A stretch of DNA of 64,000 nucleotides from Leeia aquatica (GCF_012641365.1 NZ_JABAIM010000003.1:62001-126000); one strand, 5' to 3'. Shown: positions 43,581-52,986, numbered from the stretch's first letter. A program made the numbers and translations. Notes: generated from the sequence alone by a model not told the origin.

Positions 43581-44783
43581 ATGTGGTTTTATCGTTTGTT
43601 GTGCGGTTTGTCGTGCTGCCTGTTGCTGGCGTGCCAGCCGGAGCAGGCCGCTCCGCAGTGGGGGCATGATGCTTATATCTGGCAGCGTGCCTGGCGTCCG
43701 GCACTGCTGCAGTCGGTGCAAGAGGGCGGGGCGTTGTTCCAGCAGTGGCGGGTGCTAGGTTTGGAGGGCGACGCACGGTCCGGCAGCTGGTACCGGGTCA
43801 AGGTGGAGGCTGCCGCCTTGCAACACTCGGCGCACCCGGTGTGGCTGGTAGTGCGGATGAACGGGGCGCTCGGCCAATACAATGCGGCGGACACCCTGCG
43901 CACCATCATGGACACCCTGGCGCAGTGGCAAAGTCTGGGTATTCCGCTGGCCGGGCTGGAAATCGACCATGACTGTGGTGAGAACAGCCTGCCCGGCTAT
44001 GCCCACTTTCTGCAGACCCTGCGGCAACAGCTCAAAGGCAAGTTACCGCTGTCGATCACCATGCTGCCTGCTTGGCTGGATAGCCCGCAGCTGGGCCACA
44101 TCATCGCGGCCAGTGATCAGCGCGTACTGCAGGTGCATGCCGTGCAAAACCCGCGCAAGGGCTTGTTTCACTCGCAACAGGCCGAAGACTGGATTCGCCG
44201 CCTGTCCCGCTCGACAGATCAACCGTTTCGGGTTGCCTTGCCCAGTTATGGCTCGATGGTCAGTTTTGATGACTGGGGCAATCTGGTCGGTATTGAGAGT
44301 GAAGCCCGCACCGGCGTGACCGGCGCACAACGCCAGGAGCTGATTGTACCGCCCGCCCAGGTTGCCGCCTTGCTGCAGCGCTTGCGACAGGACCCGCCCA
44401 AAGGCCTGAGCGGCTTCGTCTGGTTTCGCCTGCCCACGCGCGAGGACCAGCGTGCCTGGCAGCTGGCTACCCTGCAAGCGGTGATCCACAACCAGCCTTT
44501 GCTGCCCCGGATACGGGTCGGGCTGACGGCCCGTGACAGCGCGGGACTGCACGACCTGACTTTAATCAACGATGGCAATGTGGATGCGCCCCTGCCTGCC
44601 ATGCTGGAAGCCCCCTCCACCTGCGGCACGGGTGATGGCATCGGCCCCTACCGCGCGCAAGAGGGTGTCAACGGCCTGCTGTTGCAACGTCAGCAAGCCG
44701 GTCTGTTACGCCCCAGCCAGCGGCTCAATATTGGCTGGTTACGCTGCAGCGCCCCACCTTCCTCCCTCATCATTCACGACTGA
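43581..44783 (+). CDS. DUF3142 lipoprotein
   Basis: The 400-residue protein starts with a lipoprotein signal (MWFYRLLCGLSCCLLLAC), then a TIM-barrel-like domain typical of DUF3142: GLEIDHDCGENSLPGYAHFL near 135 and LPSYGSMVSFDDWGNLVGIESE near 215 resemble glycoside hydrolase-like acidic sites. No enzyme activity is established. The ATG at 43581 is preferred because the signal peptide begins there. It is followed by a TPR-like protein gene 8 bases downstream, so the pair is probably co-transcribed. Confidence 0.78.
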   Translation: MWFYRLLCGLSCCLLLACQPEQAAPQWGHDAYIWQRAWRPALLQSVQEGGALFQQWRVLGLEGDARSGSWYRVKVEAAALQHSAHPVWLVVRMNGALGQYNAADTLRTIMDTLAQWQSLGIPLAGLEIDHDCGENSLPGYAHFLQTLRQQLKGKLPLSITMLPAWLDSPQLGHIIAASDQRVLQVHAVQNPRKGLFHSQQAEDWIRRLSRSTDQPFRVALPSYGSMVSFDDWGNLVGIESEARTGVTGAQRQELIVPPAQVAALLQRLRQDPPKGLSGFVWFRLPTREDQRAWQLATLQAVIHNQPLLPRIRVGLTARDSAGLHDLTLINDGNVDAPLPAMLEAPSTCGTGDGIGPYRAQEGVNGLLLQRQQAGLLRPSQRLNIGWLRCSAPPSSLIIHD

Positions 44784-44791
44784 GCCCACCC

Positions 44792-46996
44792 ATGCGCCTT
44801 CGTCTCCCGCTGTCCCCACGCCTGTTGCTGGCCAGCTCCGTCCTGCTTGGACTGGTGGTCTATGCCTGCGGTCCGGAATTCAACCTGCTGCTGAGCGACC
44901 GGCGTTTCACCCTGCAAGCCCCCCCGAGCAGCGGTTTTCGCCACGATGCGCAGCGGCTGGTGCCCAAGCCCGCGTTGAAATTACCCGTAGGGCGTGATCT
45001 GGAAAAAGAGTGGGAGCAAGGGTTGTATGATCTGCCTCCCTTGCCGGATCGGGAATCCATCGACAAGCAAACCTTGAGCGCCAGTCAGTTCAAACAGGTA
45101 CAAGCCATGCGCGCCGAGCGCAACGGTGAGCGCGCCTACGCACTGGGTCAAGGCCTGCCGGAAGCCATACGGCTCTACACCGCGGCCGCCGTCGACTATC
45201 GCGAACATGGCTTTGATACCGCTCTCCAGCGCTTTACTGCCATCTCGCAGTTACCTGAGGCAGAACAGCGCAGTCGCGGCGTCTGGGCGAACTATATGCT
45301 GGGCAAACTCTACAGCCTGAATGGAGATGCCCCCCAGGCGCACGCGGCATTTGCGCGCAGCCGGGAACGTGCCGCCCAAGGCTGGCCGGACCCGCTGTTT
45401 CTGGCGGTGGCCAGCTATGGTGAAGAGGCACGCCTGCTGCTGGACCAGGGCAAGCTGGAAGCCGCCCTCACCCTGTATGCCACCCAGGCCAGCTATGGGG
45501 ATGCCAGCGGGCGCAGCTCCCTCAAGCAATTGGCCCGCACCCTGCTGCAACAACCGCAAGACACCCGCCTCATCCTGCACAATCCACTGGTTCAACGTCT
45601 GCTGGCCGCCTATGTGCTGGATCATGCCGGCAACCGGCTGCAGTGGGAAACCACCTTTGGCGATAAGCCCGATCTGAGCGACTTGCGGACCCAGGACTCC
45701 CCACTGCGTCAGCTCACCCTGCTAGTCCAGTCTGCCGGGCTGGCAGACTTTCCCGAATCGGGCCGTCTGGCCGCAGCCGCCTACGGCGGGGGAGACTATG
45801 CCCTGGCCCAAACCTGGGCGGAACGTGGCAAAGGCGCGTGGAACCACTGGGTGCTGGCCAAGCTGGCCCTGCGTGAAAGCAATCAGCGCCGTGCAGCCCA
45901 ACACTATGCAGCTGCCTTGCGTCTGCTCACCTCTGCCGACAGTGACCGCACCCGCCTGCAACTGCAAGGCGAGGCCGCGCTGCTGCACCTCTCGCGGGAT
46001 GAAACGCTTAAAGCCTTCCAGCTGCTCTACCAGCAAGCCGACCAGCACTGGATGGATGCGGCGTATCTGGCCGAGCGGGTCTTGACGGTGGAGGAGCTGA
46101 AAGCGTTTGTGGACCGCAAGGTGCCGCAACCACCCTCACCCGCGTACCGCATGGTGGATGGCCAGAAGCAGCCCGAGTACAACCCGGCCATGCGCTGGCC
46201 AGCCACCCAGCCCGCCGCCCAGCTGCGGGACTTGCTGGCACGCCGGCTGGTGCGGCATGGCCGTTACACCGAGGCCCTGCCCTACTTCCACGCGGCGGAC
46301 AATGCCTGGTTTGCGGACCCGCAGGTCAGGGAGCATGTCGACGCCTATGCGTCAGCACTGGCAGACAGTCGTAGCGCCTGGACCCGCGCCGGGCGCGCCG
46401 AAGCGCTATACCGGGCGGCTCGGCTGGCGCGTGACCACGGCATGGAGATGATGGGCTATGAAATGGCGCCAGATTACTTCTCCAATGGCGGCCAGTACGA
46501 GGGTCCCGAAGTACCGCTGGAGGCGAATGATGCCTTTGTAGGACATAGCGAACGACGCGCCAACTGGCGTGAGAGCGCGCCACCGGAGCTGCGTTTCCAC
46601 TATCGCCATACAGCCGCCCGGCTGGCCGAGCAGGCGGCAGATGCCGTCCCTTCTCACACACAAGCCTACGCCACCCTGCTGTGCAAGGCCGGAGCATGGG
46701 TGCAACGAAGCGATCCGGATCAATCCCGTACCTACTATTTGCGCTATCTCCAGCACGGCGCCTTGCTCGATGGCAAGGGGGGCATGCTGCTGGACAGCGA
46801 GAACATCCGCTTTGGTACCCACTGCCCTGAGCCGGACTTTGACGCGGCCGCACAGGCCGCACGCACCGAATACCTGCAATCTGCCGGACAGTGGGCAGCA
46901 CAGAACCGGGTGTCACTGGTCGGGCTGGGCCTGCTGCTGATGCTGCTCACTGGCCCCGGCTTGTGGCAACGCTGGCGCAAGCGTCGCCCGGGTTAG
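44792..46996 (+). CDS. TPR-like lipoprotein with C-terminal membrane helix
   Basis: The 734-residue protein begins with a signal peptide or lipobox (LLGLVVYAC), has helical repeats across most of its length that look like degenerate TPRs (DTALQRFTAI, GDAPQAHAAFARS, GRYTEALPYFHAAD), and ends with a TM helix (VGLGLLLMLLTGPGLW) and a basic tail. I do not recognise the family. It likely forms an envelope complex with the DUF3142 lipoprotein encoded 8 bases upstream. Its stop codon overlaps that of the convergent cysG gene by 2 bases. Confidence 0.72.
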   Translation: MRLRLPLSPRLLLASSVLLGLVVYACGPEFNLLLSDRRFTLQAPPSSGFRHDAQRLVPKPALKLPVGRDLEKEWEQGLYDLPPLPDRESIDKQTLSASQFKQVQAMRAERNGERAYALGQGLPEAIRLYTAAAVDYREHGFDTALQRFTAISQLPEAEQRSRGVWANYMLGKLYSLNGDAPQAHAAFARSRERAAQGWPDPLFLAVASYGEEARLLLDQGKLEAALTLYATQASYGDASGRSSLKQLARTLLQQPQDTRLILHNPLVQRLLAAYVLDHAGNRLQWETTFGDKPDLSDLRTQDSPLRQLTLLVQSAGLADFPESGRLAAAAYGGGDYALAQTWAERGKGAWNHWVLAKLALRESNQRRAAQHYAAALRLLTSADSDRTRLQLQGEAALLHLSRDETLKAFQLLYQQADQHWMDAAYLAERVLTVEELKAFVDRKVPQPPSPAYRMVDGQKQPEYNPAMRWPATQPAAQLRDLLARRLVRHGRYTEALPYFHAADNAWFADPQVREHVDAYASALADSRSAWTRAGRAEALYRAARLARDHGMEMMGYEMAPDYFSNGGQYEGPEVPLEANDAFVGHSERRANWRESAPPELRFHYRHTAARLAEQAADAVPSHTQAYATLLCKAGAWVQRSDPDQSRTYYLRYLQHGALLDGKGGMLLDSENIRFGTHCPEPDFDAAAQAARTEYLQSAGQWAAQNRVSLVGLGLLLMLLTGPGLWQRWRKRRPG

Positions 46997-48393
46997 AGCG
47001 GATCGGCGCGGTCGTCGTGCCAGCGCAGCTTGTCGTGCAGCCGCACCACGTCACCAATGATGATCAGCGCCGGCGAGCGAATGCCGTGCGTCTCGATCAA
47101 GCTGGGCAGGTCCGCCAAGGTGCCGGTGCGTACCCGCTGCTGCCGGGTGGTGGCCTGCTCAACCACGGCGACCGGTGTTTCCGGCAAGCGGCCATGCTCG
47201 ATCAACTGACGGCAGATGTCCGGCGCCTGTGCCACGCCCATATAGACCACTACCGTTTCGCTGGGGTGGCTTAGCCGCGCCCAGTCCAGCCGGGTTTCTC
47301 CCTCGCGGCGATGACCGGTGACAAAGGTACAGGCTTGTGCGTAGTCGCGGTGTGTCAGCGGGATACCGGCATAACAGGAGGCCCCGGCAGCCGAGGTGAT
47401 GCCTGGCACCACTTCAAACGGGATGCCATGCTCGGCCAGGGTTTCGATCTCTTCGCCGCCTCGGCCAAAGATGAAGGGGTCGCCGCCCTTCAGGCGCAGC
47501 ACCTTCTTGCCTTGCTGCGCCAGCTCCACCATCAGCAGATTGATGTCCTGTTGCGGCAGCGCGTGGTTGTTGCTGCGCTTGCCGACGTACACCCGGTCCG
47601 CATCGCGGCGCACCAGCTCGAGAATAGCCGGGGCCACCAGATTGTCGTACAGCACCACATCCGCCAGTTGCATCAGGCGCAAGGCGCGGAAGGTCAGCAG
47701 ATCCGGATTGCCGGGCCCCCCGCCCACCAGATAGACACAGCCCTGCTGCAGCTGGGCGGCATCCGCCGCCTCCAGTTGCCGTGTCAGCGTCTCACGGGCC
47801 GCCTCCAGTTGACCGGCGAACACCTGCTCGGCCACCGTGCCTTCCAGCACGTCCTCCCAAAACAGGCGACGGCTGGCCGGGTCCGGCAGTTTCTGTTTGG
47901 CCTGGCTGCGGAAGGAGCCCGCCAGCTTGGCCAGCTCGCCATAGCCGTGGGGGATCAGCCCTTCCAGCCGGGTTCGCAGATGACGCGCCAGCACCGGCAC
48001 CCCACCTGAAGTCGAGACGGCAATCACCAGCGGGGAGCGATCGACAATGGCGGGCATGATGAAACGGCACAGCTCGGGTTGGTCCACCACATTGACCGGG
48101 ATACGTTGTGCTTCAGCCGCCTCGAATACCGCTCGGTTCACCGCTGGGTCATTGGTTGCTGCAATCACCAGCCGCACTTCCTGCAGGTGCTCCGGCAGGA
48201 AACAGGCCGGCTGATGGCGCATGCGCCCTGCCGCGACTTCGGCTCTCAGCGCGTCGCACAACTCTGGCGCAACAATCTCCACCTTCGCATGTGCATCCTG
48301 CAGCAAGCGTGCCTTGCGCGCTGCCACCTCGCCACCGCCCACCACCAGCACAGGCAGATCGCGCAGCTGAAAGAAAACCGGGAAATAGTCCAT
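46993..48393 (-). CDS. cysG: Siroheme synthase CysG
   Basis: The 466-residue trifunctional enzyme has an N-terminal precorrin-2 dehydrogenase/ferrochelatase domain (VLVVGGGEVAARKA near 15, AATNDPAVN, VSTSGGVPVLARHLRTRLE near 128) and a C-terminal uroporphyrinogen-III methyltransferase domain (YLVGGGPGNPDLLTFRA near 218, KGGDPFIFGRGGEE near 300). It makes siroheme for sulfite and nitrite reductases. Length equals the classical fused CysG (457 in E. coli). It is convergent with the TPR-like gene. Confidence 0.95.
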   Translation of the reverse strand: MDYFPVFFQLRDLPVLVVGGGEVAARKARLLQDAHAKVEIVAPELCDALRAEVAAGRMRHQPACFLPEHLQEVRLVIAATNDPAVNRAVFEAAEAQRIPVNVVDQPELCRFIMPAIVDRSPLVIAVSTSGGVPVLARHLRTRLEGLIPHGYGELAKLAGSFRSQAKQKLPDPASRRLFWEDVLEGTVAEQVFAGQLEAARETLTRQLEAADAAQLQQGCVYLVGGGPGNPDLLTFRALRLMQLADVVLYDNLVAPAILELVRRDADRVYVGKRSNNHALPQQDINLLMVELAQQGKKVLRLKGGDPFIFGRGGEEIETLAEHGIPFEVVPGITSAAGASCYAGIPLTHRDYAQACTFVTGHRREGETRLDWARLSHPSETVVVYMGVAQAPDICRQLIEHGRLPETPVAVVEQATTRQQRVRTGTLADLPSLIETHGIRSPALIIIGDVVRLHDKLRWHDDRADPL

Positions 48394-48413
48394 ATTGAGT
48401 CCTGAGCAGCCCT

Positions 48414-49457
48414 TCAGGGGGCTGGATTGGGGGAATCCTGTTGAATCATGTCGATGGCAGCGAGCAGCTCGGCATCCAGCGTCAGCTGCTGGCTATCCAG
48501 CGCCGACTGCAGTTGCGGGCAGGTGGTCACGCCAATGATGGTGCTGGCGACGAAGGGTTGCTGGCGGACAAAGGCCAGTGCCATTTGCGCGGGGTCCAGC
48601 CCCCGCTCACGGGCCAAGGCCACATAGCGGGCAATCGCTTGCTGTGCCTGAGGTTTGCGATAGCGCCCCCCAAAGGCCGGGAAGGCCGACAAACGCCCGC
48701 TTGCAGCCGGATCGTCCAGATATTTGCCGCTGAGTGCGCCAAAGGCGAGCGGGCTGTAGGCCAGCAGCGGTACACGCTCACGGTCCGCCACTTCGGCCAG
48801 TGCCGACTCAAAGCTGCGGTTGACCAGGCTGTAGGCATTCTGAATGGAGACAATGCGGGGCAAATCGTATTGCTCGGCTAGCCGCACGAATTGCATCACC
48901 CCCCACGCGGTTTCGTTGGACACCCCGATGTAGCGCACCTTGCCACTCGCCACCAGCGCGGAAAGGGCTTCCAGCTGGGCATGCACCGAGGGCGTATCCG
49001 CCGGGTCACTTTGTGCTTGATAACGGGTGCCGCCAAACATCGGCACATAGCGCGCGGGCCAATGCAGCTGGTAGAGGTCGATGTAGTCGGTTTGCAGGCG
49101 GCGCAGGCTATTGTCGACGGCTTGCTGCAATTGCTGCCGGGTGTACTGGATGGTCTCATGCGGGCGTAACCAGTCCATACCCCGGGTGGGGCCTGCCGCC
49201 TTGGTGGCGATGATGAACCGGTCCCGCGCCTGCTGTACCAACCAGCTGCCCAAATACTGCTCGGTTCGACCAGCAGTCTCGGCACGCGCCGGTACCGGGT
49301 ACATCTCGGCGGTATCAATGAAATTGATGCCGTGCTCCGCCGCCATCGACAATTGTGCATGGGCATCGGCTTCATGGTTCTGCTCGCCCCAGGTCATGCT
49401 GCCCAGACAGATTGCAGAAACCTTGAGCGGGCTGTCGCCCAGTGTGTGATACAGCAT
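48414..49457 (-). CDS. tas: Aldo/keto reductase Tas
   Basis: The 347-residue protein is close to E. coli Tas in length and sequence: SMTWGEQNHEADAHAQL near 25, DTAEMYPVPARAETAGRTE (with the catalytic Tyr), DYIDLYQLHWP, and NETAWGVMQFVRLAE. GGAG seven bases upstream fixes the ATG at 49457. NADPH-dependent reduction of carbonyls is expected; the natural substrate is unknown. It follows cysG on the same strand after 20 bases, though upstream of it in transcription, so they may share a message. Confidence 0.9.
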   Translation of the reverse strand: MLYHTLGDSPLKVSAICLGSMTWGEQNHEADAHAQLSMAAEHGINFIDTAEMYPVPARAETAGRTEQYLGSWLVQQARDRFIIATKAAGPTRGMDWLRPHETIQYTRQQLQQAVDNSLRRLQTDYIDLYQLHWPARYVPMFGGTRYQAQSDPADTPSVHAQLEALSALVASGKVRYIGVSNETAWGVMQFVRLAEQYDLPRIVSIQNAYSLVNRSFESALAEVADRERVPLLAYSPLAFGALSGKYLDDPAASGRLSAFPAFGGRYRKPQAQQAIARYVALARERGLDPAQMALAFVRQQPFVASTIIGVTTCPQLQSALDSQQLTLDAELLAAIDMIQQDSPNPAP

Positions 49458-49594
49458 GTGGACTCCGGCAAAAGGCGCAGGGTACAACACCCCACACCTT
49501 CATTGTAACGGTATCCACACCCGCCCGGGCAAGCAGACGCAACAGGCTTGATCCGGCGCAACCCGGGCTCAGCCTCTCTACTAAAGCGCTGGCA

Positions 49595-50383
49595 TCAATA
49601 CAGCGAACAAGCGGGCTGCAAGCCATGCTCGCACAGCCGTTGCAGGTTATCGCGGGCCAAAGGGTAATTCTGCCGCGCAGCCTGATAGAACCAGTACAGG
49701 GCAGCCACCAGATCACGCTCCACCCCATCGCCCGCCAGATAGAAGGTCGCCAGATTATTCTGGGCGGCAGGCAGGCCGGACTCCGCGGCCAGCCGGTACC
49801 AGTTGAAGGCCGCCCCTGCGTCTCGTTGCACCTCTTCACCACTGTCCAGCAGCTGTGCCAGGTTATACTGCGCCTGTGGCAAACCCAGTACCGCAGCTTT
49901 CTGGTAGGCCTGCATCGCTGCAGGCACATCACGTGGCCCGGCCACCCCATTTTCCAGCATCACGCCCATGTTGTACCACGCGGCAGGCATGCCCTGCTGG
50001 GCGGCTTGCTGATAGCGATGCAGCGCTGCGGCCTCGTCCTTGCCGCCGCCCACCCCATTGAGCATCATCATCGCGAGGCTGAACTGGGCATCCGCACTGC
50101 CATGATCGGCCGCACGCAGAAACCACTGCCTCGCCAGTTGCTGATCGAGCGGCAGACCATAGCCCTGCTCATGCAAGCGCCCCATGGCATATTCCGCTTC
50201 TGCATCGCCCTGCTCTGCCGCCATGCTCACCCGACGCAGCACATCCGGTGGCAACGCCAGGGTACTCGACACAAACTCCACGGACTGGGCTGCAGGATCC
50301 GGCGGTGGCGCCATGCTCAGACTGGCAGCAACGGGCAAGGGGAGCAGCAAAGTGATATACAGGATCAACCGAGAGGGTTTCAC
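49595..50383 (-). CDS. Secreted Sel1-repeat protein
   Basis: The 262-residue protein has a signal peptide (ILYITLLLPLPVAA) and then five Sel1/TPR-like repeats with the A-x4-G-x7-D pattern: GDAEAEYAMGRLHEQGYG, GSADAQFSLAMMMLNGVGG, GMPAAWYNMGVMLENG, GLPQAQYNLAQLLDSGEE and GLPAAQNNLATFYLAGDG. Such proteins act as envelope scaffolds or adaptors. The start is GTG at 50383, preceded by a very strong AAAGGAGGTGAGCT site, better than any ATG nearby. Confidence 0.85.
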   Translation of the reverse strand: MKPSRLILYITLLLPLPVAASLSMAPPPDPAAQSVEFVSSTLALPPDVLRRVSMAAEQGDAEAEYAMGRLHEQGYGLPLDQQLARQWFLRAADHGSADAQFSLAMMMLNGVGGGKDEAAALHRYQQAAQQGMPAAWYNMGVMLENGVAGPRDVPAAMQAYQKAAVLGLPQAQYNLAQLLDSGEEVQRDAGAAFNWYRLAAESGLPAAQNNLATFYLAGDGVERDLVAALYWFYQAARQNYPLARDNLQRLCEHGLQPACSLY

Positions 50384-50404
50384 AGCTCACCTCCTTTCGT
50401 GGCG

Positions 50405-50423
50405 AACCGGTCTTCCGGTTTTT
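50405..50423 (+). terminator. Hairpin with T-run upstream of small ORF
   Basis: AACCGG (50405-50410) pairs with CCGGTT (50415-50420) around TCTT, and five T follow. On the plus strand this is a short intrinsic terminator or attenuator. It lies in the region between the Sel1-repeat gene start and the 28-residue frame at 50453. Confidence 0.35.
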
Positions 50424-50452
50424 ATCCTAGTCCCGTCCCCGAGGAGGAAACC

Positions 50453-50539
50453 ATGACTGGCCGATCAACGGTCAGTCATTTTGAACCTGTGCCTGCGGCA
50501 GCCGACGAAAGGTCGGATTTACCTTTTGCCTTCGCATAA
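50453..50539 (+). CDS. Possible 28-residue peptide with strong ribosome site
   Basis: GAGGAGGAAACC precedes ATG at 50453 and opens a 28-codon frame (MTGRSTVSHFEPVPAAADER...) ending at TAA 50537-50539. The peptide is soluble, with no signal or membrane segment. A terminator hairpin begins almost at its stop. No homologue is known to me, and strong ribosome sites also occur by chance, so this is tentative. Confidence 0.35.
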   Translation: MTGRSTVSHFEPVPAAADERSDLPFAFA

Positions 50540-50563
50540 AAAAACCTCCCCGAAGGGAGGTTT
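50538..50563 (-). terminator. Intrinsic terminator of porin 1
   Basis: On the minus strand AAACCTCCC (complement of 50555-50563) and GGGAGGTTT (complement of 50542-50550) make a perfect 9-bp stem with a TTCG loop, followed by a U-run reading through 50538. It lies about 50 bases after the porin stop at 50615. On the plus strand it could also end a transcript covering the 28-residue frame. Confidence 0.9.
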
Positions 50564-50614
50564 CAAGACTGCAGCCACGGGCTGCAGTGACCATAGGAGA
50601 CCGAGCTAAAACGA

Positions 50615-51613
50615 TCAGAATGCGTGACGCATGCCGACCATGAAGCGGTTACGGCTGTCTTTGTTGGAAACCTTGTCACGCATGGTTTCGATGTATGCCG
50701 AGGTACGCTTGCTCAGGTTGTACGCAGCACGCAGCGACAGGATGTTACGACGGTCGCTGTTGAAGCTGTACTTCTCACGAGCGATAAAGGCGCCCAGATC
50801 CACCTTGCCGATGGTGTAGTAGGCGTACACACCGAAGGCCTTGGTGGTCTTGTTGCCTGGTTCCTTTTTACGCTGATATTCAGCGTAGGCGCTGAAATCG
50901 CCAAACTTGGCACCGCCAGTCAGGTTGTAAGTACTGGTATTGCCAGTGCTGGTGGCTTTGCGTTCAAAGCCACCGCCGATATCCCAATCGGCAGCATCGT
51001 AATCCAAACGCAGACTGGTATAAGTGCTAGCCTTTGCGGTGGTCGTCTTGTTTTCATCAGTGGACCATTGCAGCGAACCGGTAAAGCCGCTCATGTTCGG
51101 TGTGTTATAGCGCACCATGTTCGTGGTGCTACCTGGGCGGCCGAACACACCAGAGCCCGTGGTTTTGCCGGTTGAAGCAATGGTGTTACCCACGGTGCCA
51201 CCTGCACCCATCACCACAAACTGATCGTGTTTTCCATCGCCAAAGTTGTCGTAGCCACGACCCACTACAATCTGGCCAAAACTGCCCTTCAGACCCACAT
51301 AAGCACGGTCGTTGCCGAAGGTACCATCACGCGTTTTACCGTTTTCGTCGAAGCCGCTACCATCCAGACCAAAACGCTGGCGCACGATCCAGACCGCAGA
51401 AAGGCCGTTGCCCAAGTCTTCGGTACCCGCAAAGGCCATTTCACCACGACCATCCACGCTGGCCTCGGATGCATCGCCGCCAATCGAAGCCGCCGAATTC
51501 CGCCACTGTACACCGGCACGTACATAACCAGAGATGGTGACATTACCGCTGTCGGCAAAGGCAGCCGGGGCCAGCATGGCAGCCATCAGGGCCACCGTCA
51601 GTTTCTTTTGCAT
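50615..51613 (-). CDS. Gram-negative trimeric porin 1
   Basis: The 332-residue protein has a signal peptide (MQKKLTVALMAAMLAPAAFA) and begins DSGNVTISGYVRAGVQW, as in Neisserial and Burkholderial porins. It is a series of amphipathic beta strands and ends GMRHAF, the C-terminal Phe needed for BAM assembly. AAGGGA precedes the ATG at 51613. It should form a 16-stranded outer-membrane channel. A paralogue lies at 57401-58426. Confidence 0.93.
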   Translation of the reverse strand: MQKKLTVALMAAMLAPAAFADSGNVTISGYVRAGVQWRNSAASIGGDASEASVDGRGEMAFAGTEDLGNGLSAVWIVRQRFGLDGSGFDENGKTRDGTFGNDRAYVGLKGSFGQIVVGRGYDNFGDGKHDQFVVMGAGGTVGNTIASTGKTTGSGVFGRPGSTTNMVRYNTPNMSGFTGSLQWSTDENKTTTAKASTYTSLRLDYDAADWDIGGGFERKATSTGNTSTYNLTGGAKFGDFSAYAEYQRKKEPGNKTTKAFGVYAYYTIGKVDLGAFIAREKYSFNSDRRNILSLRAAYNLSKRTSAYIETMRDKVSNKDSRNRFMVGMRHAF

Positions 51614-51837
51614 GATCATTCCCTTGAGTATTGATTTAATTTGGTGTGCCCCGGCTACGTACCGGAGCACACCGCAGAGCAGGCGCATCCCATTCTCTGC
51701 TGCGGCGCAACGACGCTTGCGTCATCGGCCTCCGTTATACCGGTCCATTCCTACATGCGGGTTACCGTTGCATGAAACGCGCGATCCAGCCGAGGCTTGT
51801 TGCATAATTGCCCTCATGATCATGTGCAGGAGTCATC

Positions 51838-52986
51838 ATGACCCTATACCGACTACCCGCGCTCTATATGCGAGGTGGCACCAGCAAGGGGCTGTTCTTC
51901 AATGAGGCCGATCTGCCTGACGACCCGGCTTTGCGCCACGCCCTTCTGATCCGGGCGGTGGGCAGCCCGGACCCTTACGGCGCACAGATGGATGGCATGG
52001 GTACCGGCATTTCCAGTACCAGCAAGGTGGTCATCCTGCGGCGCAGTACCCAGCCGGATTGCGATGTAGACTACTGGTTTGGTCATGTCGATATTCAGCG
52101 CGGCACGCTGGATGAATCCGGCAATTGTGGCAACCTGAGTGCTGCGGTAGGCCCGGCGGCCTTGCTGATGGGGCTGCTGCCCGCGCAAGGCGAGCAAATA
52201 GACATCCGTATCTGGCAGCAGAACTTGGGCCAGCGCATTATCGCCACCGTCCCGCTGCAGCAGGGCTGGCCCGCCTGCGAGGGCGATTTCAAGCTGGATG
52301 GCCTGGCTTTTCCCGGGGCGGCCATCCAGCTGGCTTATCTGGACCCGGCAGGGCAGTCCGCCGGGCTGTTCCCGACGGGGCAGCCGCTAGACATCCTGCA
52401 TTTACCCGATGGCAATACCCTGGAAGCCACCTTGCTGGATTGCAGCAACCCGTTGATTCTGGTGCGCGCAGTGGACCTGGGCCTGAACGGAACCGAGTTA
52501 CCGGTAGAAATCAACGCGGATGCGGGCTTGTTGGCCCGACTGGAGACGATTCGCGCCAGCGGTGCCGTTGCCATGGGTCTGGCCCGGACCGTGGCTGAAG
52601 CCAGTCAACTACGGCCTGCCACCCCCAAGCTGGCGCTACTGAGTACCGCACAGGATTATGCCAGCACCACGGGCGAACCTGTCCAGCACGAGGAGCAGCA
52701 TCTCACGGCCCGCATCCTGTCGATGGGCAAGCTGCACCATGCCTTTACCGGTACCGGCAGCCTGGCGCTGGCGGTAGCCACCTTGATCCCCGGCACCCTG
52801 GCCCATGCCCTGAGCCGCCCGGTTGACGGCGGTCTGGTGCGCTTCGGTCATCCATCGGGCTATAACGAGGTGGATGCGACGGTGGAGTCGGTGGCAGGCC
52901 AATGGCAGGTGCGGCAGGTGAACATGACACGCACGGCACGCTGCCTGATGCAGGGTGTGGTGTGGGTACCGCTGGAGGAGCATTAA
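51838..52986 (+). CDS. prpF: PrpF/AcnD-partner family isomerase
   Basis: The 382-residue protein starts LPALYMRGGTSKGLFF, the PrpF signature, and has the diaminopimelate-epimerase-like double fold with DESGNCGNLSAAVGP near 90 and STTGEPVQHEEQHL near 285. PrpF isomerises 2-methylaconitate in the AcnD-dependent methylcitrate cycle; others of the family are oxalomesaconate tautomerases. No prpB, prpC or acnD lies beside it here, so the substrate is unsure. GGAG before TCATC sets the ATG at 51838. The 3' end is 17 bases from tRNA-Arg. Confidence 0.85.
   Translation: MTLYRLPALYMRGGTSKGLFFNEADLPDDPALRHALLIRAVGSPDPYGAQMDGMGTGISSTSKVVILRRSTQPDCDVDYWFGHVDIQRGTLDESGNCGNLSAAVGPAALLMGLLPAQGEQIDIRIWQQNLGQRIIATVPLQQGWPACEGDFKLDGLAFPGAAIQLAYLDPAGQSAGLFPTGQPLDILHLPDGNTLEATLLDCSNPLILVRAVDLGLNGTELPVEINADAGLLARLETIRASGAVAMGLARTVAEASQLRPATPKLALLSTAQDYASTTGEPVQHEEQHLTARILSMGKLHHAFTGTGSLALAVATLIPGTLAHALSRPVDGGLVRFGHPSGYNEVDATVESVAGQWQVRQVNMTRTARCLMQGVVWVPLEEH

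Noticed and set aside
51838-52986. Assignment to a complete methylcitrate cycle operon
   Set aside because: No prpB, prpC or acnD is found on either side, so only family membership is claimed.
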